DNA from: Streptomyces sp. TRM49041
Lineage (GTDB): Bacteria > Actinomycetota > Actinomycetes > Streptomycetales > Streptomycetaceae
Assembly (NCBI RefSeq): GCF_008271805.1
Contig: NZ_VSRY01000062.1
Location: 16,809 to 80,808 of the forward strand
DNA: 64,000 nucleotides
Direction: 5' to 3'
Under the pieces are notes generated by a model, which was not told the origin of the DNA, searched no databases, and saw nothing but the letters and a program-made list of their open reading frames with translations. Position numbers and translations under genes: made by a program. Positions 9,189-19,300 of the stretch are shown piece by piece (positions within the stretch are counted from its first letter, which is position 1; every line of letters begins with the position of its first letter).

Positions 9189-10358
9189 TCAGTTATGCAG
9201 CGGGAGCCGGCGAACCAGCAGCTTTCCGGCCATGGTCACGCCGCCGTCCATGGCGATCGCGAGCCCGTCCGCGTACACGTGCGGGCCCTCGACCGTGGGA
9301 CCGGTCGCCTCGCCGTCGGCGGCGTCCTCGGTGCCGACCTCGCCGAGCAGGTACGGGATCGGGCTGTGTCCGTGTACGACGCGCTGCCCGCCGTACGCCG
9401 CGAGCAGTTCCCGGACGGCGCCGGAACCGCCCTCGTCGCGGAACGCGAACCGCTTGGTGAGCTTGCGGAAAAGCTCCCAGCATTCATCGGCGTCGTTGCG
9501 GGTGAGTACCTCGTGGACGGTGTCGTTGACGTCCTCGATGCTGGTTCCGTAGTCCAGGTAGGCGGTGGTGTCGGAGTGCAGGAGGAGGTGGCCGTCCTCC
9601 TCGACGATCGCGTCGAGCCGGGACATCCACTGGAGGTGCACGTCCTGGAGGCGGTCCATGTCGCTCTTCTGGCCACCGTTGAGCAGCCAGGCCGCCTGGA
9701 AGGTCGCGGTGCCGGCACCGGAGTTGACGGGAGTGTCGCCGAACCGCTTCGCGCCGAGCAGCAGCAGTTCGTGATTGCCCATCAGGGCCTTGCAGTAGCC
9801 GCCGGCGGCGGCAGCCTCCGCGGACAGGCGCATGACCAGGTCGATGACGCCGATGCCGTCGGGGCCGCGGTCGGTGAAGTCGCCGAGGAACCAGAGGCGG
9901 GTGTTGCCGGCCGCCCAGCGCCCCTCGGCGTCGATGAGGCCCTGCTCGTGCAGCGCGGCGACGAGTTCGTCCAGATAGCCGTGGACGTCGCCGACCACGT
10001 ACAGCGGGCCGGGAGTCGCGCCGTGGGTGCCCTGCGGGGCGGGAGCCGTCGCGGGGACCTCGGGCGGGGCGACCGGGACCTGGAGCGTGTCGCCCCGGTT
10101 GATCACCGGGAGGTCGCGCTCGGTGGGGGTGTACCCGTCGGGGTATTCGTCCTGAGAGTAGGCGTCGCCGGGGTGGGCGCCGACGGAGTGCGGCGGCTGC
10201 GCCTGCGGAGCCTGCGTCGCGGGATGGTCCGCCTCGGGCTGCTGCGGGTGAGGTTGCGTGGAATGACCCTGTACGGGCACCTGGGCGTACGGCGGTACGC
10301 GGAAATCACGCAACGTCGCCGTCCGCACCACGGGTCCCTGACTGGCCCCCTGAGTCAT
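9189..10358 (-). CDS. PPP-type metallophosphoesterase
   Basis: 389 residues. The first 115 are a low-complexity Pro/Gln/His-rich extension (PHPQQPEADHPATQAPQAQP region). A calcineurin-like phosphoesterase domain follows with all metal motifs in order: GDVHG (about 124-128), GDFTDRG (about 158-164), GNHE (about 194-197), LHSD, and a late GHSP. These coordinate two metal ions. The order and spacing resemble PPP serine/threonine phosphatases and ApaH-like enzymes. ATG at 10358 follows a GGAGGGG box; a GTG slightly upstream is possible. Substrate unknown. Confidence 0.82.
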   Translation of the reverse strand: MTQGASQGPVVRTATLRDFRVPPYAQVPVQGHSTQPHPQQPEADHPATQAPQAQPPHSVGAHPGDAYSQDEYPDGYTPTERDLPVINRGDTLQVPVAPPEVPATAPAPQGTHGATPGPLYVVGDVHGYLDELVAALHEQGLIDAEGRWAAGNTRLWFLGDFTDRGPDGIGVIDLVMRLSAEAAAAGGYCKALMGNHELLLLGAKRFGDTPVNSGAGTATFQAAWLLNGGQKSDMDRLQDVHLQWMSRLDAIVEEDGHLLLHSDTTAYLDYGTSIEDVNDTVHEVLTRNDADECWELFRKLTKRFAFRDEGGSGAVRELLAAYGGQRVVHGHSPIPYLLGEVGTEDAADGEATGPTVEGPHVYADGLAIAMDGGVTMAGKLLVRRLPLHN

Positions 10359-10545
10359 CGACCCCTCCACCACCGTCGCGACGCCCTCACATCGCGGACC
10401 GGCCTGGTCGGGGCGGCCCGCGGTGTCGTGCGCCCATCATAGGAATGAGGCTTGTGCTGTGTGACGCACCAGGGGTGGTGAATCAGGGTGCACACCCGGT
10501 TCATCGGCCGTTTCGCCCTAATTGAGAAGGTTTGGACCGGGGGAG

Positions 10546-10580
10546 ACGGGGTTCCTGGCAGGGTGCCGCCAGGAACCCGT
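10546..10580 (-). terminator. Hairpin terminator after the LacI-family gene
   Basis: Arms 10546-10559 and 10568-10580 pair over 13 bases with one bulged G and an eight-base loop. The hairpin lies 100 bases beyond the LacI-family stop in its direction of transcription. The remaining intergenic stretch 10359-10545 is the upstream region of the phosphoesterase gene, and I see no gene in it. Confidence 0.6.
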
Positions 10581-10682
10581 CGGCTTCTTGCGATGTTATG
10601 CCCCGTTGTTACCGGGCTGTCATTCTACGTCCGCACGCGTCCTCAAGTGTCCTCAAGCCCCCGGACCGTGCGCGTCCGCGTC

Positions 10683-11798
10683 CTACTCCTGGTGCGGAGA
10701 GCGCGGTGCGCTGACCGTCGTGCGGGGCGACCTCCGCTGTGACGACGTCCGGATGATCAGCTCCGTCGGTATCACCTGCTCGACCGGCCGGTCGTGGTCG
10801 ATGCCCTCGATCGCGTCGATGAGCAACTGGACCACGGCGGTGCCGATCCGGCGCGGCTTCAGCGACAACGTGGTGATCGGCGGCTCGGTCGTGGCGTACA
10901 CGGTCGACTCGCTGCAGCAGACCAGGAGCAGGTCCTCCGGGACGCGCAGCCCGTACCGCCGCGCTGCGGCCAGCAGGTCCGTACCGTTCGGGTCGAACAG
11001 GCCGTACACGGCGTCGGGCCGGTCGGGACGGGCCAGCAACCGGTCGGCGGCGACCGCGCCGGCGCACGGGTCGTGGGCCGGGTACGACTCGTACACGGGG
11101 TTCTGGCCGACGCGCTCGCACCAGTTCAGATACGCGGTGGTGGACAGCCGGGTGTACGTGTCGGTGGTCGTCCCGGTGAGCAGGCCGATCCGGCGGGCGC
11201 CGGCCTCGGCGAGGTGGTCCAGCAGGCCGACGACGGCGGCCTCGTGGTCGTTGTCGACCCACGCGGTGACCGGGAGGGTGCCGGCGGGGCGGCCGTCGGA
11301 GACGACGGGGAGGCCCTGGCGGACCAGTTCGGTGACGACCGGGTCGTGGTCGGAGGGGTCGATGACCACGGTGCCGTCGAGAGCCACGTTCGACCAGACG
11401 TCGGCGGGGCTGCGGCGCGAGGTCGCGGGCAGGATGACCAGGGCGTAGCCGCGCGCGAGTGCGGCGGAGGTGGCCGCTCTGACCATCTCGGCGAAGTATG
11501 CGAACTCGGTGAAGGTGAAAGGTTCATCCCCGTATGTGGTCACCGTCAGGCCGATGAGGCCCGATTTGCCGGTACGGAGGGTTCGGGCGGCCGCGGAGGG
11601 CCGGTAGCCCAGCCGGTCGGCGACCTCGCGGACGTGCCGGCGGGTGGCGTCCGGGAGCCGGCCCTTGCCGTTGAGCGCGTCGGAGACAGTCGTGATGGAG
11701 ACGCCGGCCGCGGCGGCCACGTCCCGGATGCCCGCGCGCCCCTGCCGGCTTCCCCGGGTCTGTGCCCGGCTCACCTGGTGCTTCCCTGCTGCTGTCAT
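10683..11798 (-). CDS. LacI-family transcriptional regulator
   Basis: 371 residues. N-terminal LacI HTH with GIRDVAAAAGVSITTVSDALNGKGRLPDATRRHVREVADRLGYRPSAAARTLRTG split across about 23-77, including the hinge helix. The periplasmic-binding-protein-like effector domain spans about 80-350 and contains two cysteines in a row (LLLVCCSES). LacI regulators usually respond to sugars or nucleosides, but no transport or sugar gene is adjacent, so the regulon must be elsewhere. It is divergent from the aminotransferase gene across a 390-base gap. Confidence 0.9.
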   Translation of the reverse strand: MTAAGKHQVSRAQTRGSRQGRAGIRDVAAAAGVSITTVSDALNGKGRLPDATRRHVREVADRLGYRPSAAARTLRTGKSGLIGLTVTTYGDEPFTFTEFAYFAEMVRAATSAALARGYALVILPATSRRSPADVWSNVALDGTVVIDPSDHDPVVTELVRQGLPVVSDGRPAGTLPVTAWVDNDHEAAVVGLLDHLAEAGARRIGLLTGTTTDTYTRLSTTAYLNWCERVGQNPVYESYPAHDPCAGAVAADRLLARPDRPDAVYGLFDPNGTDLLAAARRYGLRVPEDLLLVCCSESTVYATTEPPITTLSLKPRRIGTAVVQLLIDAIEGIDHDRPVEQVIPTELIIRTSSQRRSPRTTVSAPRSPHQE

Positions 11799-12189
11799 GG
11801 CGAGCCGATAGTAGGGCGATGGCGGGCGGGTGGGACGGTCGCATATTCACTCGTTGACAGGCACGTTTCTGCATGGTCTCGGCCCGTCAACGGCATGGAA
11901 TCCCAAGGAAGTTGGCAGGTCGTGCGGTGGGTCGCCGGTCGTTCATGCGTATGGGCCCGCCTTCTGGACGAGGTTTCGAAGAGCTTTCAACTCACCTCTA
12001 CGGGGGATGCGCGCCACGGCGCGAGCCACCGGCGCTCGCCATTCGGCCGCGCGCTCCCCCGGGTGTGGCGGAAGGTTTCGGCCGCGTTCCGGACGTCCTC
12101 CCGATCGCCGTCCTTCGGCCATTCGCAGGGGCGCGGAATCCTCATAAGGTGTGCAGTATCGGTGGTACATACGGTCGAGGAGGACCACA
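11799..12189. other. Divergent intergenic region between LacI gene and aminotransferase
   Basis: 391 bases without a gene I can support. Short overlapping frames on both strands lack ribosome sites and recognisable motifs. It must contain the promoters of both flanking genes. GAGGAGG at 12178-12184 is the aminotransferase ribosome site. No clear LacI operator palindrome was found. Confidence 0.5.
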
Positions 12190-13272
12190 GTGAGCGAGAC
12201 GACCCCCAAGCTGCGCGCAGCGCTGGACGACATCCCCACCTACAAGCCGGGCAAGCCGGCCGCCGCCGATGGCCGGGTCGCGTACAAGCTGTCCTCCAAC
12301 GAGAACCCCTATCCGCCGCTCCCGGGTGTGATGGAGAGTGCGCTGGCCGCCGCGGCCGACCTCAACCGTTACCCGGACATGGCGTGCACCGGCCTGATGA
12401 ACGAGCTCTCCGATCGCTTCGGGGTGCCCCTGACACATGTGGCGACCGGTACCGGGTCGGTGGGTATCGCCCAGTCGCTGGTGCAGTCCACGTCGGGGCC
12501 CGGCGACGAGGTGATCTTCGCCTGGCGGTCCTTCGAGGCGTACCCGATCATCACGCAGATCAGCGGCGCCACCGCCGTGAAGGTCCCGCTCACCGAGGGC
12601 GGGGTGCACGACCTGGACGCGATGGCGGAGGCGATCACCGAGCGCACGCGGCTTATTTTTGTCTGCAATCCCAACAACCCCACGGGCACGGTCGTGCGCC
12701 GGGCCGAGCTCGAGCAGTTCCTGGACCGTGTGCCGTCCGACATCCTGGTCGTCCTTGACGAGGCGTACATCGAGTTCATCAGGGACAACGAGGTGCCGGA
12801 CGGGATCGAGCTGTACCGGAACCGCCCGAACGTGGCGGTGCTGCGGACCTTCTCCAAGGCGTATGGTCTCGCCGGTCTGCGTGTCGGGTTCGCGATCGCG
12901 CATGAGCCGGTGGCGTCCGCGCTGCGGAAGACGGCGGTGCCGTTCGGGGTGACGCAGGTGGCGCAGGACGCGGCGGTGGCCTCCCTGCGCGCGGAGGACG
13001 AGCTGCTGGGCCGCGTCGGGTCGCTGGTCTGCGAGCGCGCGCGGGTGTGCGAGGGGCTGGCGGCTCAGGGCTGGACCGTGCCCACGACGCAGGCGAACTT
13101 CGTGTGGCTGCCGCTGGGTGAGCTCGCCGCGGAGTTCGCCGCGGCCTGCGAGCAGGCGGGTGTGGTCGTACGGCCGTTTCCCGGGGAGGGCGTCCGGGTC
13201 ACGATCGGCGAGGTCGAGGCGAACGACATCTTCCTGCGGACGGCCGAGGCGTTCCGCAAGGAGAAGTTCTGA
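12190..13272 (+). CDS. Histidinol-phosphate/aromatic aminotransferase (HisC/Pat type)
   Basis: 360 residues of the class I/II PLP aminotransferase fold. Landmarks are SSNENPY (about 34-40), the NPNNPTG block (about 161-167), Asp of LDEAYIEF, and the PLP lysine in [17 protein letters not shown] (about 222-238). Actinobacteria usually carry a true hisC in the his operon plus a second copy acting on aromatic amino acids (Pat). This stand-alone gene, far from his genes, is more likely that second enzyme, but sequence alone does not settle it. GTG start with GAGGAGG six bases upstream. A short run of rare codons (CTT ATT TTT) occurs near 12651. Confidence 0.85.
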   Translation: MSETTPKLRAALDDIPTYKPGKPAAADGRVAYKLSSNENPYPPLPGVMESALAAAADLNRYPDMACTGLMNELSDRFGVPLTHVATGTGSVGIAQSLVQSTSGPGDEVIFAWRSFEAYPIITQISGATAVKVPLTEGGVHDLDAMAEAITERTRLIFVCNPNNPTGTVVRRAELEQFLDRVPSDILVVLDEAYIEFIRDNEVPDGIELYRNRPNVAVLRTFSKAYGLAGLRVGFAIAHEPVASALRKTAVPFGVTQVAQDAAVASLRAEDELLGRVGSLVCERARVCEGLAAQGWTVPTTQANFVWLPLGELAAEFAAACEQAGVVVRPFPGEGVRVTIGEVEANDIFLRTAEAFRKEKF

Positions 13273-13333
13273 CCCGGCTGTGCCGGCCTGGCGGTGCCGA
13301 CCGGGCTGTCCTGCCCCGACCCTTCTGACCAGA

Positions 13334-13369
13334 CCGTTCTGAAGCAGTCCGTTCTGAAGCAGTCCGTTC
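13334..13369. repeat. 15-base tandem repeat, about 2.4 copies
   Basis: The unit CCGTTCTGAAGCAGT occurs at 13334-13348 and 13349-13363, followed by a partial CCGTTC. It lies in non-coding DNA between the aminotransferase stop and the cyclophilin-like remnant. Confidence 0.8.
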
Positions 13370-13400
13370 CGACCCGGCCGCGGGCTCCGAGCCGCGACGG

Positions 13401-13567
13401 TCACTCGTCGCCCCGGGAGATCGGCGTCGGCCCGTAGGGCAGAGCCGGCGCGTCGCCGTCGGTCCAGAAGGCCACGGTGCGAGGACCCCCGCGAGCGCCT
13501 TGCTCGTGGGGGTCTCTTCGATGGTCGCGGTCGTGTGGCCCGCGGGCCGGGAGATGTGTATCCGCAT
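13401..13567 (-). pseudogene. Remnant of a cyclophilin-like fold gene
   Basis: One leftward frame encodes MRIHISRPAGHTTATIEETP then TSKALAGVL (13567 to about 13481). This is, from memory, the start of the Cyclophil_like family found in Streptomyces. In a different frame the DNA then encodes TVAFWTDGDAPALPYGPTP followed by ISRGDE and a stop at 13401, which matches the later part of the same family. The roughly 40 residues normally between them are missing, the frame is shifted at the junction, and the C-terminal third is cut off by the stop. I read this as an inactivated gene with an internal deletion. A hairpin at 13484-13514 lies within the remnant. Confidence 0.6.
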
Positions 13568-13654
13568 GGCCGAAATTCAACGGTATGTTGAAGTTTGTTG
13601 AAAGGGGGACCCCGGTCCTGGCTGCGGATTCCGTGTAGGCCATAATGTTTGTGA

Positions 13655-13672
13655 TTGTGAACGCATTCACAA
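13655..13672. promoter_or_regulatory. Rex operator upstream of cydA
   Basis: TTGTGAACGCATTCACAA has perfect seven-base arms and a four-base centre, matching the Streptomyces Rex operator consensus. Rex senses NADH/NAD+ and represses cydABCD when the ratio is low. A possible -10 (CATAAT, 13641-13646) lies just upstream, so bound Rex would sit on the promoter or initial transcribed region. Confidence 0.9.
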
Positions 13673-13774
13673 GCACGCACGATTCCTCCCAGGATCAACC
13701 GGAATCGGCGGGCGAACGGAAGGCCGTGGGGCTGCGAGGCCACAGGGCTGCTAGGCCGAAAGGAGAAGATCGTC

Positions 13775-15280
13775 GTGGACCTGGCTCTGGCGCCGGAGAC
13801 GCTGGCGCGGTGGCAGTTCGGTATCACCACCGTCTACCACTTCCTCTTCGTCCCCCTGACCATCTCACTCGCCGCGCTCACCGCAGGACTCCAGACGGCG
13901 TGGGTGCGCACCGGTAAGGAGAAGTACCTCCGGGCGACCAAGTTCTGGGGCAAGCTCTTCCTGATCAACATCGCGATGGGTGTCGTCACCGGCATCGTGC
14001 AGGAGTTCCAGTTCGGCATGAACTGGTCGGACTACTCGCGGTTCGTCGGTGATGTCTTCGGTGCCCCGCTCGCCTTCGAGGCGCTGATCGCGTTCTTCTT
14101 CGAGTCCACATTCATCGGCCTGTGGATCTTCGGCTGGGACAAGCTCCCGAAGCGGATCCACCTCGCCTGCATGTGGATGGTCTCGATCGGCACGATCCTC
14201 TCCGCGTACTTCATCCTGGCGGCCAACTCCTGGATGCAGCACCCGGTCGGGTACAAGATCAACCAGGAGTCGGGGCGGGCCGAGCTCACCGACTTCTGGG
14301 CGGTGCTGAGCCAGAACACGACCCTGACCCAGGTCTTCCACACCATGGCCGCGGCCTTCCTCACCGGCGGCGCGTTCATGGTCGGTATCGCCGCCTTCCA
14401 CCTGGCACGCAGGAAGCACATCCCGGTGATGAAGAGCTCACTGCGGCTGGGCCTGGTCACCGTGGTGATCGCGGGCATGCTGACCGCGATCAGCGGCGAT
14501 CTGCTCGGCAAGGTCATGTTCAAGCAGCAGCCGATGAAGATGGCCGCCGCCGAGGCACTGTGGGACGGCGAGGGGCCCGCCCCGTTCTCGGTCTTCGCCT
14601 ACGGCGACGTCGACAAGGGGCACAACAAGGTCGCCATCGAGATCCCGGGCCTGCTCTCCTTCCTCGCGAACGACGACTTCTCCTCGCACGTGCCCGGCAT
14701 CAACGACACCAACAAGGCCATGCAGGAGAAGTACGGCCCCGGCGACTACCGGCCCAACATCCCCGTCGCCTACTGGTCGTTCCGCTGGATGATCGGCTTC
14801 GGCATGGCCTCCTTCAGCCTCGGGCTGCTGGGGCTCTGGCTGACCCGCAAGAAGTTCCTCCTGCCGGGCCACCTGCGCGTCGGTGACGACGAGGTGCCGC
14901 ATCTCGTCCTCTTCAAGAAGCCCCTCGGCCACAAGCTCACCAAGCTGTACTGGCTGACCGCCCTGTGGACCCTGGCCTTCCCGCTGATCGCCAACTCCTG
15001 GGGCTGGATCTTCACGGAGACGGGCCGCCAGCCCTGGGTCGTCTACGGAGTGCTGCGCACCCAGGACGCGGTCTCCCCCAGCGTCACCCAGGGCGAGGTC
15101 CTCACCTCGATGATCGCCTTCACTCTGCTGTACGCGGTGCTCGCCGTGGTCGAGGTCAAGCTGCTGGTGAAGTACATCAAGGCCGGCCCGCCCGAGCTCA
15201 CCGAGGCCGACCTCAACCCGCCCACCACGATCGGCGGCCACGACCGCGACGCCGACCGGCCCATGGCCTTCTCGTACTGA
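13775..15280 (+). CDS. cydA: Cytochrome bd oxidase subunit I
   Basis: 501 residues. Quinol oxidase subunit carrying hemes b558, b595 and d in the plasma membrane. The N-terminal heme histidine is in WQFGITTVYHFLF (His18 or nearby), and the conserved GRQPW motif appears near residue 416. About nine membrane helices. The Q-loop is of the short type, as in Gram-positive bacteria. GTG start preceded by AGGAG; the Rex operator is about 100 bases upstream. First gene of the cydA-cydB-cydCD operon. Confidence 0.96.
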   Translation: MDLALAPETLARWQFGITTVYHFLFVPLTISLAALTAGLQTAWVRTGKEKYLRATKFWGKLFLINIAMGVVTGIVQEFQFGMNWSDYSRFVGDVFGAPLAFEALIAFFFESTFIGLWIFGWDKLPKRIHLACMWMVSIGTILSAYFILAANSWMQHPVGYKINQESGRAELTDFWAVLSQNTTLTQVFHTMAAAFLTGGAFMVGIAAFHLARRKHIPVMKSSLRLGLVTVVIAGMLTAISGDLLGKVMFKQQPMKMAAAEALWDGEGPAPFSVFAYGDVDKGHNKVAIEIPGLLSFLANDDFSSHVPGINDTNKAMQEKYGPGDYRPNIPVAYWSFRWMIGFGMASFSLGLLGLWLTRKKFLLPGHLRVGDDEVPHLVLFKKPLGHKLTKLYWLTALWTLAFPLIANSWGWIFTETGRQPWVVYGVLRTQDAVSPSVTQGEVLTSMIAFTLLYAVLAVVEVKLLVKYIKAGPPELTEADLNPPTTIGGHDRDADRPMAFSY

Positions 15281-15296
15281 GGAAGGGGACCGAGGC

Positions 15297-16298
15297 ATGG
15301 AACTGCCCACCATCTGGTTCGTACTCATCGCCGTCCTCTGGACCGGCTACTTCTTCCTCGAAGGCTTCGACTTCGGGGTCGGGATCCTGACCAAGCTGCT
15401 CGCCCGCGACCGGGCCGAGAAGCGGGTCCTCATCAACACCATCGGACCCGTCTGGGACGGCAACGAGGTGTGGCTGCTGACCGCCGGCGGCGCCACCTTC
15501 GCCGCCTTCCCCGACTGGTACGCCACCCTCTTCTCCGGCTTCTACCTGCCGCTGCTCCTCATCCTGCTCTGCCTGATCGTGCGCGGCGTCGCCTTCGAGT
15601 ACCGGGCCAAGCGGCCCGAGCCACGCTGGCAGCACAACTGGGAGCAGGCCATCTTCTGGACCTCCCTCATCCCCGCGCTGCTCTGGGGTGTGGCCTTCGG
15701 CAACATCGTCCGAGGCGTCGAGATCGACGCCTCCAAGGAGTACGTCGGCACTTTCTTCGACCTGCTCAACCCCTACGCGCTGCTCGGCGGACTGGTCACC
15801 CTGAGCCTGTTCACCTTCCACGGAGCGGTGTTCACCGCACTGAAGACCGTGGGGGACATACGGGAGCGGGCCGGGAAGCTGGCGCTGACCCTCGGCCTGG
15901 TCGCCGCCGTCCTCGCCCTCACCTTCCTGGTGTGGACACAGGCCACCCGGGGCGACGGGACGAGCCTGGTCGCGATGGTCGTCGCCGTGGCCGCGCTCCT
16001 CGGGGCGGTCGGCGCGATCAAGGCCGGACGGGAGGGCTGGTCCTTCGCGCTGTCCGGCATCACGATCGCCGCCGCGGTTGCGATGCTGTTCCTGACGCTC
16101 TTCCCGAACGTCATGCCGTCCTCGTTGAACCCGGACTGGAGCCTGACCGTGAGCAACGCGGCCTCCAGCCCGTACACCCTGAAGATCATGACTTGGTGTG
16201 CGGTGATCGCCACGCCGCTCGTCCTGCTCTACCAGGGCTGGACCTACTGGGTGTTCCGCAAGCGGATCGGCACACAGCACATCGCCAAGACCCACTAG
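15297..16298 (+). CDS. cydB: Cytochrome bd oxidase subunit II
   Basis: 333 residues with eight to nine membrane helices. Starts MELPTIWFVLIAVLWTGYFF and contains the family block EGFDFGVGIL (about 22-31) and GPVWDGNEVWLLTAGGATFAAFP across about 51-73. Partner of CydA in the terminal oxidase. It follows cydA by 16 bases, with an AGGAAGGGG ribosome site, and is followed closely by cydCD. Confidence 0.96.
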   Translation: MELPTIWFVLIAVLWTGYFFLEGFDFGVGILTKLLARDRAEKRVLINTIGPVWDGNEVWLLTAGGATFAAFPDWYATLFSGFYLPLLLILLCLIVRGVAFEYRAKRPEPRWQHNWEQAIFWTSLIPALLWGVAFGNIVRGVEIDASKEYVGTFFDLLNPYALLGGLVTLSLFTFHGAVFTALKTVGDIRERAGKLALTLGLVAAVLALTFLVWTQATRGDGTSLVAMVVAVAALLGAVGAIKAGREGWSFALSGITIAAAVAMLFLTLFPNVMPSSLNPDWSLTVSNAASSPYTLKIMTWCAVIATPLVLLYQGWTYWVFRKRIGTQHIAKTH

Positions 16299-16312
16299 GC
16301 CACCGGCAGGGG

Positions 16313-19300
16313 ATGTTTCACGTGAAACCGATCGACCCGCGTCTGCTCCGGTACGCCCGGGCCACCCGTCTGTTCCTCATGGCGCTGGTCCTCCTCGGCC
16401 TGGTCGGGGCGGCGCTGGTGGTCGGTCAGGCGATGCTCATCGCCGAGGTCGTCGTCGGGGCGTTCCAGCGCGGGCTGGCCGTCGACGACCTCACCGTGCC
16501 GCTGGTGCTGCTCGCCGTGGTCGCGGTCGGCCGCGGGCTGGTGTCCTGGCTCACCGAGCTCGCCGCCCACCGGGCCGGCGCGGCGGTGAAGTCCGAGCTG
16601 CGGCGGCGGCTGCTGGAGCGGGCCGCCGGGCTGGGTCCGGGGTGGCTGAGCGGGCAGCGCACGGGGTCGCTGGTGGCGCTGGCGACGCGTGGTGTGGACG
16701 CGCTGGACGACTACTTCGCGCGCTACCTGCCGCAGCTGGGTCTTGCCGTGGTCGTCCCGGTGGCCGTGCTGGCCCGGATCGTCACCGAGGACTGGGTGTC
16801 GGCGGCCATCATCGTGGTGACGCTGCCGCTGATCCCGATCTTCATGGTGCTCATCGGCTGGGCCACCCAGGCCCGCATGGACCGGCAGTGGAGGCTGCTG
16901 TCCCGGCTGTCGGGCCATTTCCTCGACGTGGTGGCCGGACTGCCCACCCTGAAGATCTTCGGGCGGGCGAAGGCGCAGGCGGAGTCCATCCGCGCCATCA
17001 CGTCCCAGTACCGGCAGGCGACGCTCCGGACCTTGCGGATTGCGTTCCTTTCGTCGTTCGCCCTGGAGTTGCTGTCGACACTGTCGGTGGCGCTGGTCGC
17101 CGTCGGCATCGGCATGCGGCTCGTCCACGGCACCCTCGACCTCTACACGGGTCTGGTCATCCTGATCCTCGCGCCCGAGGCTTATCTGCCGCTCCGGCAG
17201 GTCGGTGCCCAGTACCACGCGGCGGCGGAGGGCATCTCGGCCGCCGAGGAGGTCTTCGCGGTGCTGGAGGCCCCGGTACGGAAGGGTGGCACAGGCGTTC
17301 TGCCCGACGGCCCCGTCCGGATCGAGCTGGACGCGGTGACCGTACGTCATGCCGGGCGGAGGCACCCGTCGCTGGACCGGGCATCGCTGGTCGTCGAACC
17401 CGGTGAGACGGTGGCCCTGGTCGGGCCGAGCGGTGTCGGCAAGTCGACGCTCCTGGACGTGGTGCTGGCCTTCACCGCGCCGGAATCGGGTTCCGTACGG
17501 GCCGGTGGCGTGGACGTCGCGTCGCTGGACCCGGAGCGGTGGCGGGAGCGGATCGCCTGGGTGCCGCAGCGGCCGTACCTGTTCGCCGGGACCATCACCG
17601 AGAACGTCCGCCTCGCCAGGCCCGACGCGGACGACGACGCCGTACGGGCGGCTCTGCGCGACGCCGGTGCCGACTTCGTCGACGACCTGCCGGACGGCGC
17701 CGCAACGGTGCTCGGCGAGGAGGGCGCCGGTCTGTCGGCCGGCCAGCGGCAACGGCTGGCGCTGGCCCGGGCGTTCCTCGCCGACCGGCCTGTGCTGCTG
17801 CTCGACGAGCCGACCGCCGCGCTGGACGGCGCGACCGAGGCAGCGGTGGTGGAGGCGGTACGCAGGCTGGCCGCCGGGCGGACGGTTCTGCTGGTCGTGC
17901 ACCGTCCCGCGCTGCTGGCCGTGGCGGACCGAGTGGTCGCGCTGCGGGAGGAGGAGCGGGCCCTTCCGACCCCGGCTCCGGCCGGGGCCGGGGAGCCGGA
18001 GCAGGGCCAGGGGCAGGGGCCGGAGTCGGCGACGGGGCCGGGTCCGGGTCCGGGGCAGGCCGGCGCGGCCCATGTCGGCGCGGACATGGTCGACGACGCC
18101 TTCGGGGTCGTGGGCGGTCTGCACGGTGCCCACGCGGCGGCCGCACGTCCGGTGCCCACCGTGTCCGACCCGCCGGCCCCGCTGCCCGGGCGGCGCGTGC
18201 TGGCGCGGGTCCGGGGCATGGCCGGGGAGTTCCGGGGGCGGCTCTCGCTGGCGCTGCTGCTGGGCAGCCTCGCACTCGGGTCGGCCGTCGGACTTATGGC
18301 CGTGTCCGGCTGGCTGATCTCCCGCGCCTCCGAACAGCCGCCCATCCTGCACCTCATGGTCGCGGTGACGGCCACCCGCGCGTTCGGCATCGGCCGGGCC
18401 GTGTTCCGGTACGCCGAGCGGCTGGTGTCGCACGACGCGGTGCTGCGCATGCTCGCCGACCTCCGGGTGGCCAGCTACCGACGCCTGGAGCGGATCTCCC
18501 CGGCGGGGCTGCGCCGGACCCGCCGCGGCGACCTGCTGTCCCGGCTGGTCTCCGACGTGGACGCCCTCCAGGACTACTGGCTGCGCTGGCTGCTGCCGGC
18601 CGGTACGGCCCTGCTGGTCGGCGCGGGCGCCGTCGGGTTCACCGCGTGGCTGCTGCCCGAGGCCGGCGCCGTGCTCGCGGCGGGCCTGCTCGTCGCCGGG
18701 GTCGCCGTCCCGGCGCTGGGCGGCGTCGTGTCCCGCCGTGCCGAGCAGCGGCTCGCCCCCGCCCGGGGCGCCCTCGCGGCCCGGGTGGTCGACCTGCTGC
18801 GCGGCTGCGCCGAGCTGACCGTGGCCGGTGCGCTGCGGAGCCGTATCGCCCGGACCCGCGAGGCCGACGCGGTGCTCACCCGGATCGCCGCGCGCCAGTC
18901 GGCGGCCACCGCGCTCGGCGGCGGGCTGACCGCGCTGTCGGCAGGGCTGACCGTGGCCGCCGCCGCGCTGGTAGGCGTTCAGGCCGTACGGGACGGGCGG
19001 CTCGGTGGCGTGGCATTGGCGGTCGTCGTCCTCACCCCGCTCGCCGCGTTCGAGGCCGTCATGGGACTGCCGCTCGCCGTCCAGTACCGACAGCGCGTAC
19101 GGCGCAGCGCCGAGCGGGTCTTCGAGGTGCTCGACGCGCCCGTCCCCGTACCGGAGCCGGAGTGGCCAGCGCCCCCGCCACAGAGCCCGTTCCCGCTGGA
19201 GCTGCGCGGCGTCACCGCGCGTCACCCCGGGCAGGACCGGGACGCGCTGGTCTCCTTCGACCTGCGCCTGGAGGCCGGCCGGCGGGTCGCCGTCGTCGGT

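Noticed and set aside
13484..13514. Hairpin that looks like a terminator after the aminotransferase gene
   Set aside because: The arms are part of the coding remnant (TPTSKALAGV region), 210 bases from the stop, so I could not tell a terminator from chance; noted in the pseudogene entry.
12142..13830. 562-residue leftward frame opposite hisC
   Set aside because: It is the mirror frame of a well-supported gene and is Arg/Leu/Val-rich without motifs.
15470..16312. Open frame upstream of cydCD giving a 1499-residue protein
   Set aside because: This part overlaps cydB in another frame and is Arg/Pro-rich; CydCD homology begins at the MFHVKP region.
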